This document shows, piece after piece, positions 1 through 6,542 of a DNA stretch of 8,467 nucleotides. The notes under the pieces are model-generated. The model made no database searches. It was not told where the DNA came from and saw only the letters and a program-made list of their open reading frames with translations. Each line of letters begins with the position of its first letter. Position 1 is the stretch's first letter. The translations under genes and the position numbers were made by a program. This stretch comes from Ramlibacter sp. (GTDB lineage Bacteria; Pseudomonadota; Gammaproteobacteria; Burkholderiales; Burkholderiaceae): the NCBI GenBank assembly GCA_014376915.1, contig JACMQP010000471.1, forward strand, positions 1 to 8,467, given 5' to 3'.

Positions 1-455
1 AGCGGGCCGAGCGTCATCACCGCCCAGTAGATCAGGACGCGCTGGGCCAGCGGCCGCGGCCGGCGCACCCGCCAGATACTGTTGAGGGTGCGGTCGATGG
101 TGAGGATCAGGGCGAACGCGGTCACGAACAGCGCCGCCAGGCCGGCCGTACCGAGCCGGCTGGCCTTGCCGGCGAACTGCGTGAGGTAGCCCAGGACCTG
201 CCGTGCGATCGCGTCGGGAATCAGGCTTTGCACCAGCCAGGTCTGCAGCGCGCCCTGGACCTGGTTGAACATCGGGAACGCGGTGAAGATCGCCAGCGCC
301 ACGGTGAAGAACGGCACCAGCGCGATGGTGGTGGTGAAAGTGAGGCTGCTGGCCGTGAGGCTAAGCCGGTCCTCGCGGAAGCGCTCTCCCAGCTTGAGTG
401 CCGTCGACTTCCAGGGGAAGAGCCGCAGGTCCGTGAGAAGTTGGCGCAGGTTCAT
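1..455 (-). CDS. YihY/BrkB family inner-membrane protein (5' part, runs off the window)
   Basis: The first 151 codons are present; the rest lies beyond base 1. The start is the ATG at 455 (complement), giving MNLRQLLTDLRLFPW. Seen: a polar N-terminal stretch, a first membrane segment at about residues 36-60 containing TTTIALVPFF, a second at about 105-120, then the short basic stretch RTLNSIWRVRRPRPL leading into a third (VLIYWAVMTLGPL). This combination is characteristic of the YihY family of polytopic inner-membrane proteins, once annotated as 'ribonuclease BN'; that label is considered wrong, and the molecular role is unknown. Full members are roughly 280-430 residues, so about half or less is visible. 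No convincing Shine-Dalgarno sequence precedes the ATG. The gene diverges from the DUF2069 gene with almost no space between, so the two starts share a control region. Family call is confident; function is open. Confidence 0.9.
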   Translation of the reverse strand, partial: MNLRQLLTDLRLFPWKSTALKLGERFREDRLSLTASSLTFTTTIALVPFFTVALAIFTAFPMFNQVQGALQTWLVQSLIPDAIARQVLGYLTQFAGKASRLGTAGLAALFVTAFALILTIDRTLNSIWRVRRPRPLAQRVLIYWAVMTLGP

Positions 456-468
456 CGCCCGCTATGAT
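441..468 (+). promoter_or_regulatory. Candidate sigma-70 promoter for DUF2069 and the FAD oxidase
   Basis: A TTGGCG box at 441-446 (4 of 6 to TTGACA) stands 16 bp before TATGAT at 463-468 (5 of 6 to TATAAT). A start site 6-8 bp downstream would fall near 474-476, just before the ATG at 479, giving a nearly leaderless mRNA. The -35 box lies inside the first codons of the divergent yihY gene. Inferred from pattern only; no experimental support. Confidence 0.35.
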
Positions 469-871
469 GCCATCGCCTATGCTGCCTGACTCCGCCGTCC
501 CCGTCCCCGTTCCCGGCAATGCCACCGTCGCCGTCGCCCGCGCCGTCGCGGTCGCCTGCGTACTGGGCCTGATCGTGCTGGGGCTGGCCTGGGAGCTGTG
601 GCTGGCGCCGGTGCGCAGCGGCGGCTCCTGGCTTGCGCTGAAGGTGCTGCCGCTGTGCTTTCCGCTGGCCGGCCTGCTGCGCAACCGCATGTACACCTAC
701 CGCTGGGTCAGCTTGCTGGTCTGGCTCTATTTCACCGAAGGCGTGGTCCGCGCGGCCAGCGACCGCGGGCCCGGGCGCTGGCTCGCCGCGATCGAAGTCG
801 TCCTGTGCCTGCTGTTGTTCGCCGCCTGCGTACTTCATGTGCGCACCCGCTTGAAAAAGGCGGCTCCATGA
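464..871 (+). CDS. DUF2069 small integral membrane protein
   Basis: A 135-residue hydrophobic protein if the ATG at 464 is used; in-frame ATGs at 467 and 479 are alternatives, and the one at 479 (130 residues) fits better with the candidate promoter ending at 468. No start has a Shine-Dalgarno sequence. After a Val/Pro-rich lead, membrane segments are seen at about residues 24-45 (VACVLGLIVLGLAWELW), 54-72 (LALKVLPLCFPLAGLL), 77-92 (YTYRWVSLLVWLYFTEG) and 106-127 (LAAIEVVLCLLLFAACVL). The block LKVLPL...LAGLLRNRMYTYRW...LYFTEGVVRA is the hallmark of DUF2069, a proteobacterial family of unknown function. Its stop overlaps the start of the FAD oxidase gene (ATGA), so the two are very likely translated together. 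In relatives I recall a wrbA quinone-reductase gene nearby; none is seen here. Confidence 0.85.
   Translation: MMPSPMLPDSAVPVPVPGNATVAVARAVAVACVLGLIVLGLAWELWLAPVRSGGSWLALKVLPLCFPLAGLLRNRMYTYRWVSLLVWLYFTEGVVRAASDRGPGRWLAAIEVVLCLLLFAACVLHVRTRLKKAAP
495..556 (+). repeat. Imperfect tandem repeat of CCGTCC/CCGTCG-type hexamers
   Basis: The start of the DUF2069 gene contains repeated CCGTCCC and GTCGCC units encoding alternating Val-Pro (AVPVPVP) and then Val-Ala (TVAVARAVAVA) residues. It is low-complexity coding sequence that could shift by slippage; the units are imperfect and I see no sign that copy number matters. Confidence 0.4.
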
Positions 872-2277
872 ACCTGATCGAGACGCTGCGCGGAATCGTC
901 GGCCCGGGAAATGTACTGACCGACGGCGACCTGCGCGCCTGGGAAGAAGACTGGCGCAAGCGCGAGCGCGGCAAGGCGCTGGCCGTCGTGCGCCCCGCGT
1001 CCGCGGCGCAGGTTGCCGCCGTGGTCAAGGCCTGCGCAGCCGCGGGCACGTCCATCGTCCCGCAGGGCGGCAACACCGGACTGGTCGGCGGCTCGACGCC
1101 CGACGGCTCCGGCACCCAGGTGGTCCTGAGCCTGCAGCGCATGAACAAGGTCCGCGGCATCGACACCGACAACCTGACGATGACCGTTGAAGCCGGCTGC
1201 GTGCTGCAGACGCTGCAGGAAACCGCCGAACAGCAGGGACTGCTGTTTCCGCTCAGCCTGGCGGCGGAAGGCAGTTGCACGATCGGCGGCAACCTCGGCA
1301 CGAACGCCGGCGGTACCCAGGTCGTGCGGTACGGCAATGCCCGCGACCTGTGCCTGGGCCTGGAAGTCGTGACCGCCCAGGGCGAGGTGTGGGAAGGCCT
1401 GACCGGCCTGCGCAAGGACAACACCGGCTACGACCTGCGTGACCTGTTCATCGGCAGCGAGGGCACGCTGGGCATCATCACCGCCGCGACGATGAAGCTG
1501 TACCCGCTGCCGGCGGCCAGCCTCACCGCCTGGGCAGCCGTGCCGTCGCTGGAAGCCGCGGTCGCCCTGCTCGGCACCGCGCACCGGCAACTGGGCGCCG
1601 GCCTGACCGGTTTCGAGGTTATGGGGCAGTTCGCGCTGGAGCTGACGGCGAAGCATTTTCCGCAGCTGCGCGTGCCGCTGTACGAGCAGACGCCGTATTG
1701 CGTGTTGCTGGAAAACTCGGACCACGAATCCGAGTTGCATGCGCGCGGCCAGTTCGAGCACCTGCTGGAAGCCGCGCTGGAAGACGGCTGCGTCACCGAC
1801 GCAGTGGTGGCGGAGAACATCGCGCAGGCGCGCCAGCTCTGGCACATCCGCGAGAGCATCCCGCTGGCGCAAGCCGAAGAGGGCCTGAACATCAAGCACG
1901 ACATCTCGATTCCGGTGTCTCGGATTCCCGACTACTGCCGCGAGACCGACGCGCTGCTGCGCCAGGCGATCCCCGGTGTGCGGCTGGTGAATTTCGGCCA
2001 CCTGGGCGACGGCAACCTGCATTACAACGTGCAGGCGCCGGTGGGTGGCGACATGGCGGCCTTCCTGCGCGACATGGAGCCGCTGGTCAACACCATCGTC
2101 TACGACGCGGTGACGCGCTACGACGGCTCGATCTCGGCCGAGCACGGCGTCGGCACGCTCAAGCGCGACAAGCTGGAAAAGCACAAATCGCCGGTGGCGC
2201 TGAACCTGATGCGGGCCATCAAGCAGTCGCTCGACCCGCGCAACACCCTCAATCCGGGACGCGTGCTCAAGGTCTAG
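868..2277 (+). CDS. FAD-binding oxidoreductase, D-2-hydroxyglutarate dehydrogenase-like
   Basis: A 469-residue FAD enzyme of the VAO/PCMH fold (GlcD / D2HGDH group) that oxidises a D-2-hydroxyacid to a 2-oxoacid; D-2-hydroxyglutarate or D-lactate are the likeliest substrates, but sequence alone does not decide. The FAD-binding half shows PQGGNTGLVGG (residues 65-75), GGNLGTNAGG and LRDLFIGSEGTLGIIT. The C-terminal half carries HIRESIP, KHDISIP, the metal-site motif GHLGDGNLHYN (H378 and H385), and SAEHGVGTLKRDKL (E425), matching the two histidines and the glutamate that hold zinc in D2HGDH. It ends with LDPRNTLNPGRVL, usual for the family. Length is full. The ATG at 868 overlaps the DUF2069 stop and follows AAAAAGG (854-860) at 7-bp spacing, which settles the start; a longer upstream frame is the DUF2069 gene read out of frame. 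Probably cytoplasmic, passing electrons to a quinone or ETF (inference). Confidence 0.88.
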   Translation: MNLIETLRGIVGPGNVLTDGDLRAWEEDWRKRERGKALAVVRPASAAQVAAVVKACAAAGTSIVPQGGNTGLVGGSTPDGSGTQVVLSLQRMNKVRGIDTDNLTMTVEAGCVLQTLQETAEQQGLLFPLSLAAEGSCTIGGNLGTNAGGTQVVRYGNARDLCLGLEVVTAQGEVWEGLTGLRKDNTGYDLRDLFIGSEGTLGIITAATMKLYPLPAASLTAWAAVPSLEAAVALLGTAHRQLGAGLTGFEVMGQFALELTAKHFPQLRVPLYEQTPYCVLLENSDHESELHARGQFEHLLEAALEDGCVTDAVVAENIAQARQLWHIRESIPLAQAEEGLNIKHDISIPVSRIPDYCRETDALLRQAIPGVRLVNFGHLGDGNLHYNVQAPVGGDMAAFLRDMEPLVNTIVYDAVTRYDGSISAEHGVGTLKRDKLEKHKSPVALNLMRAIKQSLDPRNTLNPGRVLKV

Positions 2278-2296
2278 CCGCTGTCCGGGCCGACTG

Positions 2297-2302
2297 CATA
2301 AT
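2297..2302 (+). promoter_or_regulatory. Candidate -10 box for the thyA operon
   Basis: CATAAT (5 of 6 to TATAAT) sits in the 33-bp gap between the FAD oxidase and thyA, 8 bp before the first thyA ATG. No good -35 box is found 15-18 bp upstream. If used, the transcript would begin at or right beside the start codon. Weak evidence; read-through from the upstream genes is an equal possibility. Confidence 0.3.
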
Positions 2303-2310
2303 TCCAGGCC

Positions 2311-3147
2311 ATGATGTCGCCGCGCCCGATCCGCTCGCAATACGAAGACTTCCTGCGCCATGTTTACGCGCACGGCACGCCTAAATCCGACCGTACGGGC
2401 ACCGGGACGCGCAGCGTCTTCGGCTACCAGATGCGCTTCGACCTGAACGAGGGCTTTCCTCTGGTGACCACCAAGAAGGTGCACGTGCGGTCCATCATCC
2501 AGGAGCTGCTCTGGTTCCTGAAGGGCTCCAGCGACAACAACTGGCTGAAGGAACGCGGCGTCACGATCTGGGACGAGTGGGCCCGGCCCGACGGCGACCT
2601 GGGCCCGGTGTACGGCGTGCAATGGCGCAGCTGGCCGACCCCCGACGGCGGCCAGATCGACCAGATCGCCGAAGCCGTCACGACCATCAAGACCAATCCG
2701 GATTCGCGCCGCATCATCGTCAGCGCCTGGAACGTCGCCGACATCCCGAAGATGGCGCTGGCGCCCTGCCACGCGTTCTTCCAGTTCTACGTGGCGCCAT
2801 CGCAGGTGGCTGGTGCGCCGGGCAAGCTGTCCTGCCAGCTGTACCAGCGCAGCGCCGACATGTTCCTGGGCGTGCCGTTCAACATCGCGAGCTATGCGTT
2901 GCTGACGCACATGCTGGCGCAGCAATGCGACCTGGGCGTCGGCGACTTCATCTGGACCGGCGGCGACTGCCACATCTACGACACCCACCACGAGCAGGTG
3001 GAACTGCAACTAAGCCGCGAGCCCTTTCCCTATCCGGTGCTGGAGATCAAGCGCAGGCCGGCGTCGATCTTCGACTACGAGTACGCGGATTTCCAGTTCC
3101 TGGACTACGGGAGCCACGGAGCAATCAAGGCGCCGGTGGCAGTGTGA
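2311..3147 (+). CDS. thyA: Thymidylate synthase
   Basis: A 278-residue ThyA that methylates dUMP to dTMP using 5,10-methylene-tetrahydrofolate and releases dihydrofolate; cytoplasmic homodimer. Seen: the phosphate-binding Arg in SDRTGTGT (R28), the [18 protein letters not shown] block, [13 protein letters not shown], the SRRII arginines (R133, R134), the catalytic cysteine in [11 protein letters not shown] (C153), the [16 protein letters not shown] dUMP-binding segment, HIYDTHHEQ and the C-terminal KAPVAV. By comparison with the 264-residue E. coli enzyme from memory, it has about 7 extra residues at the N-terminus and about 7 in the loop at residues 163-170 (PSQVAGAP). ATG codons at 2311 and 2314 are both possible; neither has a Shine-Dalgarno sequence. 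The next gene, folA, overlaps its end by 4 bp, so the two enzymes of the thymidylate cycle are made together. Confidence 0.97.
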   Translation: MMSPRPIRSQYEDFLRHVYAHGTPKSDRTGTGTRSVFGYQMRFDLNEGFPLVTTKKVHVRSIIQELLWFLKGSSDNNWLKERGVTIWDEWARPDGDLGPVYGVQWRSWPTPDGGQIDQIAEAVTTIKTNPDSRRIIVSAWNVADIPKMALAPCHAFFQFYVAPSQVAGAPGKLSCQLYQRSADMFLGVPFNIASYALLTHMLAQQCDLGVGDFIWTGGDCHIYDTHHEQVELQLSREPFPYPVLEIKRRPASIFDYEYADFQFLDYGSHGAIKAPVAV

Positions 3148-3644
3148 GCCGCCTGCACCTGATCCTCGCCCGCGCCGCCAACGGCGTGATTGGAAAAGAC
3201 GGCGGCCTGCCCTGGCACCTGCCGGAGGACATGGCGCATTTCAAGCGCCTCACCAGCGGACACCCGGTCATCATGGGCCGCAAGACCTGGGACTCACTGC
3301 CGCCAAGATTTCGTCCGCTGCCGGAACGCCTGAACATCGTCGTGACCCGCCAGACCGGCTGGCGGGCCGATGGCGCGCTGGGCGCCGCGTCGCTCCAGGA
3401 TGCGCTGGCGCTGTGTCCAGCCGGCGCCGATGCCTGGGTGATCGGCGGCGCCGGCATCTATCGCGAGGCGCTGCCGCTGGCGGCGACCGCAGTGATCACC
3501 GAGATCGAGGCCGATTTCGAGGGCGATGCGCACGCGCCGCAGTTCGGCCCGCAATGGCGAGAACTCGGGCGCGATCGCCATGTGGCGGCCAACGGGCTGG
3601 CCTTCAGCTTCGTCACCTACCAGAACACAACACAAGGAGATTGA
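3144..3644 (+). CDS. folA: Dihydrofolate reductase
   Basis: A 166-residue DHFR that reduces dihydrofolate (the ThyA by-product) to tetrahydrofolate with NADPH. Seen: the N-terminal strand [14 protein letters not shown], the Met20-loop equivalent [11 protein letters not shown], the catalytic aspartate D29 in [20 protein letters not shown] for cofactor binding, [21 protein letters not shown] and [14 protein letters not shown]. Length matches chromosomal FolA (about 160). The start is a GTG at 3144 overlapping the thyA stop (GTGTGA) with GGTGG 4 bp upstream; a longer in-frame extension lies entirely inside thyA and has no DHFR character, so GTG is preferred. Chromosomal and ordinary; there is no integron or plasmid context to suggest a trimethoprim-resistance dfr cassette. 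Confidence 0.95.
   Translation: MSRLHLILARAANGVIGKDGGLPWHLPEDMAHFKRLTSGHPVIMGRKTWDSLPPRFRPLPERLNIVVTRQTGWRADGALGAASLQDALALCPAGADAWVIGGAGIYREALPLAATAVITEIEADFEGDAHAPQFGPQWRELGRDRHVAANGLAFSFVTYQNTTQGD
3634..3640 (+). promoter_or_regulatory. Strong Shine-Dalgarno sequence of the DUF4337 gene
   Basis: AAGGAGA lies 5 bp before the ATG at 3646 and overlaps the last codons of folA. It is the strongest ribosome-binding site in the rightward operon, suggesting that DUF4337 is translated more than its neighbours, and it fixes the start. Confidence 0.75.
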
Positions 3645-3645
3645 C

Positions 3646-4239
3646 ATGTCAGGAGACGGATTTCATGTGCACGGACCCCACGAGCACGAACTCGAACACG
3701 CCACGGAAGGCGCGCACGACACGCACGGGAGCGCCGGCAGGATGATCAACCAGATCGCGATGTTCACGGCCATCATCGCCACCGTCGGCGCGATCTTCAG
3801 CTACATGGGCGGGTTCACGCAGGCCAATGCAGGACTGTTCAAGAACAACGCGGCGATCAAGAAGACCGAAGCTTCCAACCAGTGGAACTACTTCCAGTCC
3901 AAGAGCACCAAGCAGTCGCTGGCCGAAGTGTCGCGGGACCTGTCGCCGGATGACAAGAAGGGCTTGTACCAGGCCAAGATCGAGCGCTACGACAAGGAAA
4001 AGAAGGAAATCGAGGGTGATGCGCGCAAACTGGAGGCGCAGGCCACCGACTGGGACAAACGCAGCGACGAGCAGATGCACCAGCATCACCGCTGGGCCCA
4101 GGCGACCACGGTGCTGCAGGTTTCGATTGCGCTGGCGGCCATCGCGCTGCTGACGCGCAAGAAGTGGCTGGAGTACGCCATGTTCGGGGTCGCCGGAGTC
4201 GGCGTGGTGGTCGGGGTGCTGGCGATGCTGCACATCTGA
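3646..4239 (+). CDS. DUF4337 membrane protein with His-rich N-terminus
   Basis: A 197-residue protein of unknown function, recognised as DUF4337 by the order: a His/Glu-rich start, one membrane segment (about 35-56), the block AAIKKTEASNQWNYFQSKSTKQ (split as AAIKKTEASN then QWNYFQSKSTKQ), a charged helical middle, and two C-terminal membrane segments (about 153-169 and 177-195). Seven histidines fall in the first 27 residues (H7, H9, H12, H14, H18, H24, H27), and another cluster HQHH is at 145-148 just before the second membrane segment. The region about 98-145 is rich in Lys, Glu and Asp and likely forms a long helix or coiled coil between the membrane segments. It starts 1 bp after the folA stop and ends 7 bp before xth, so it is embedded in the thymidylate/repair operon. 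Metal binding by the His clusters is an inference from composition only. Confidence 0.85.
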   Translation: MSGDGFHVHGPHEHELEHATEGAHDTHGSAGRMINQIAMFTAIIATVGAIFSYMGGFTQANAGLFKNNAAIKKTEASNQWNYFQSKSTKQSLAEVSRDLSPDDKKGLYQAKIERYDKEKKEIEGDARKLEAQATDWDKRSDEQMHQHHRWAQATTVLQVSIALAAIALLTRKKWLEYAMFGVAGVGVVVGVLAMLHI

Positions 4240-4246
4240 TCGAACG

Positions 4247-5026
4247 ATGAAGATCACCACCTGGAACGTCAACTCGCTGACGGCGCGGCTGCAGCACGTG
4301 CAGGACTGGCTGGCCGCCAACCCGGTCGATGTGCTGTGCCTGCAGGAGCTCAAGCTCACCGACGACAAGTTCCCGCTCGACGTGGCGCGCGAGATCGGCT
4401 ACGGGCACTGCGCGGTGTTCGGCCAGAAGACCTACAACGGGGTCGCGATCCTGAGCCGCACGCCGATGCGCGACGTCGTGAAGAACATCACCGGCTTCGA
4501 GGATCCGCACTCGCGCGTGATCGCCGCCACGCTGGAAACGCCACACGGCGAATTGCGGCTGGTCAACGGCTATTTCGTCAACGGCCAGGCGCCTGGTTCG
4601 GAGAAATTCGATTACAAGATGAACTGGCTGCGCGGCCTGCGCAACTCCCTGCAGGACGAAGTGGCGAAGCACCCGCGGCTGGTACTGCTCGGCGACTTCA
4701 ACATCGCGCCGGAGGATCGCGACTCCTTCGACCCGGTGGGGCTGGCCGACACCATCCACCACACGACGCAGGAACGCGATCACTTCAAACAGCTGCTGGC
4801 GCTGGGGCTGGTCGACAGCTTCCGGCTGTTCGAGCAGCCCGAAAAGAGCTTCAGCTGGTGGGACTACCGGATGCTGGGGTACCAGAAGAACCGCGGATTG
4901 CGCATCGACCACATCCTGGTCAGCGAAGCGCTGCGCGGCGCCGTCAAGGCCTGCACGATCGACCGCGTTCCCCGCAAGTGGAAGCAGCCCAGCGACCACG
5001 CTCCGGTGACCGTGGAACTACTCTAG
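4247..5026 (+). CDS. xth: Exodeoxyribonuclease III / AP endonuclease
   Basis: A 259-residue ExoIII-type enzyme that cuts DNA at abasic sites and trims 3' ends from double strands, in base-excision repair. Seen, in order: MKITTWNVNSLTAR with N7, LCLQELK with metal-binding E34, NGVAILSR, Y109 in VNGYFVNGQ, LLGDFNIAPED with D150 and N152, SWWDYR, LRIDHILVS with D221, and the closing SDHAPV with D250 and H251. These match the E. coli active-site residues N7, E34, Y109, D151, N153, D229, D258 and H259 as I recall them; it is a little shorter (E. coli 268). The MKI start is typical. No Shine-Dalgarno sequence is seen before the ATG, so translation is probably coupled to DUF4337, which stops 7 bp earlier. 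Its last 9 bp overlap the end of convergent ntrC. Confidence 0.95.
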   Translation: MKITTWNVNSLTARLQHVQDWLAANPVDVLCLQELKLTDDKFPLDVAREIGYGHCAVFGQKTYNGVAILSRTPMRDVVKNITGFEDPHSRVIAATLETPHGELRLVNGYFVNGQAPGSEKFDYKMNWLRGLRNSLQDEVAKHPRLVLLGDFNIAPEDRDSFDPVGLADTIHHTTQERDHFKQLLALGLVDSFRLFEQPEKSFSWWDYRMLGYQKNRGLRIDHILVSEALRGAVKACTIDRVPRKWKQPSDHAPVTVELL

Positions 5027-6508
5027 CCCGAGTTCCTGGATCTTGCGGGTAATGGTATTGCGGCCGATACCGAGCTTCTGCGCAGCCTCGATGCGGCGGC
5101 CACGCGTGTTGGCCAGCGCGGTGAGGATCAGCTTCGACTCGAAACGCTTGGTCAGCTCTTCCCACACGTCGTGCCGGCCACTGGCCAGCAATTCCAGCGC
5201 TTCGGCTTCCAACCCCGCTTCCCACGCCTGCGGTTCGGCGGCGCGCACCGGCAGTGGCGCGATGACGGCAACCGGCCCGGCCGACGCGGCTTCTGCGCTC
5301 CCGGCTGCAGGCGCTGGTGCCGCGCTGCGCACAGTCTCCGCCGGATGCGGCGCCACTTCGGGCGGCAGGTCCTTGGGTTCGATCAGCTGTGCCGGCGCCA
5401 TCACCGTCAGCCAGTGGCAAATGTTTTCCAGCTGGCGCACGTTGCCAGGAAAGGCGAACTGCGTCAGGTAAGCCAGCGCCGCGTCGGAAATGCGCTTGGG
5501 CTCGACGCCCAGTTGCTTGGCGCTCACGCCGAGGAAGTGGCGCGTGAGCATGGGGATGTCTTCCAGCCGCTCGCGCAGCGCCGGCAGCCGCAGGCGAATC
5601 ACGTTGAGCCGGTGGAACAGGTCTTCGCGGAACGCACCGTCCTTGACGCGTTGCTCCAGGTCCTGGTGGGTTGCGGCGATCACACGCACGTTGGCCTTGA
5701 CCAGGTTGTGGCCGCCGACCCGGTAGAAGTGACCGTCGGACAGCACGCGCAGCAACCGGGTCTGCAGGTCGAACGGCATGTCGCCGATCTCGTCGAGGAA
5801 CAGGGTTCCGCCCTCAGCCTGCTCGAACCGTCCGCGCCGCATGGTCTGCGCGCCGGTGAAGGCACCCCGCTCGTGGCCGAACAGCTCGCTCTCCAGCAAA
5901 TCCTTGGGAATCGCCGCGGTGTTGATTGCGACGAACGGACCCGTCGCCCTCGGCGAGTGCTTGTGCAACGCACGCGCGACCAGCTCCTTGCCGGAGCCGG
6001 ATTCGCCGGTGATCATCACCGTCACGTTGCTCTGCGACAGGCGGCCGATGGCGCGGAACACGTCCTGCATCGCCGGCGCCTGGCCGAGCATCTCGGGTGC
6101 CGCCGACATCCGCTCTTCAGCCACTTCCTCGCGCTGGCTTTCCTCCACCGCGCGCCGGATCAGCTCCACTGCCTTGGGCAGGTCGAAGGGCTTGGGCAGG
6201 TACTCGAACGCTCCGCCCTGGAACGCGGAGACCGCGCTGTCGAGGTCGGAGAAGGCCGTCATGATGATGACCGGCAGGCCGGGATGTTTCTCCTTCACCT
6301 TGGTCAGCAGGTCAAGGCCCGAGCCGCCGGGCATCCGGATGTCGCTCACGAGGATCTGCGGGCCATCCTCATCGTTCGCGTCATCGAGCGCGGCCAGCAC
6401 TTCGCGCGGATTGGTAAAGCTGCGGGTGGGAAGGTCTTCGCGCAGCAGCGCCTTCTCCAGCACGAAGCGGATGGATTGGTCATCGTCAACGATCCAGATC
6501 GGCTTCAT
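5018..6508 (-). CDS. ntrC: Nitrogen regulation response regulator NtrC
   Basis: A 496-residue sigma-54 activator controlling nitrogen-limitation genes. Domains: receiver at about 1-120 with acidic pocket D8-D10, phosphoacceptor D56 in LVSDIRMPG, T84 and K106; a linker; AAA+ ATPase at about 140-380 with Walker A GESGSGKE (K174), the sigma-54-contacting GAFTGA loop (215-220) and Walker B TLFLDE (D239/E240); then a Fis-type helix-turn-helix at the end (about 455-496, RIEAAQKLGIGRNTITRKI). The segment between ATPase and DNA-binding domain (about 390-440) is long and rich in Ala and Pro, which accounts for the extra length over E. coli NtrC (469). The ATG at 6508 gives the usual MKPIWIVDDD start; a GAGG lies a rather distant 12 bp upstream. 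It follows ntrB by 34 bp. Phosphorylated NtrC would act at sigma-54 promoters such as that of glnA, which is outside the window. Confidence 0.96.
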   Translation of the reverse strand: MKPIWIVDDDQSIRFVLEKALLREDLPTRSFTNPREVLAALDDANDEDGPQILVSDIRMPGGSGLDLLTKVKEKHPGLPVIIMTAFSDLDSAVSAFQGGAFEYLPKPFDLPKAVELIRRAVEESQREEVAEERMSAAPEMLGQAPAMQDVFRAIGRLSQSNVTVMITGESGSGKELVARALHKHSPRATGPFVAINTAAIPKDLLESELFGHERGAFTGAQTMRRGRFEQAEGGTLFLDEIGDMPFDLQTRLLRVLSDGHFYRVGGHNLVKANVRVIAATHQDLEQRVKDGAFREDLFHRLNVIRLRLPALRERLEDIPMLTRHFLGVSAKQLGVEPKRISDAALAYLTQFAFPGNVRQLENICHWLTVMAPAQLIEPKDLPPEVAPHPAETVRSAAPAPAAGSAEAASAGPVAVIAPLPVRAAEPQAWEAGLEAEALELLASGRHDVWEELTKRFESKLILTALANTRGRRIEAAQKLGIGRNTITRKIQELGLE

Positions 6509-6542
6509 GGAATGTGCTTACCTCAGGTCATGTTTTCGAACA

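Noticed and set aside
835..3009. A 724-codon open frame on the complement, opposite the FAD oxidase and thyA
   Set aside because: It is an antisense shadow created by high-GC codon use; its residues are rich in Arg, His, Val and Ala with no domain pattern, while both genes on the other strand have intact active-site motifs.
3144..3644. folA as an acquired trimethoprim-resistance cassette
   Set aside because: It overlaps thyA by 4 bp in an operon, has neighbours' base composition, and no integron or attC site is present.
6523..6534. Tiny ATG-ACC-TGA reading frame between ntrB and ntrC
   Set aside because: Two codons with no ribosome-binding site of its own; expected by chance.
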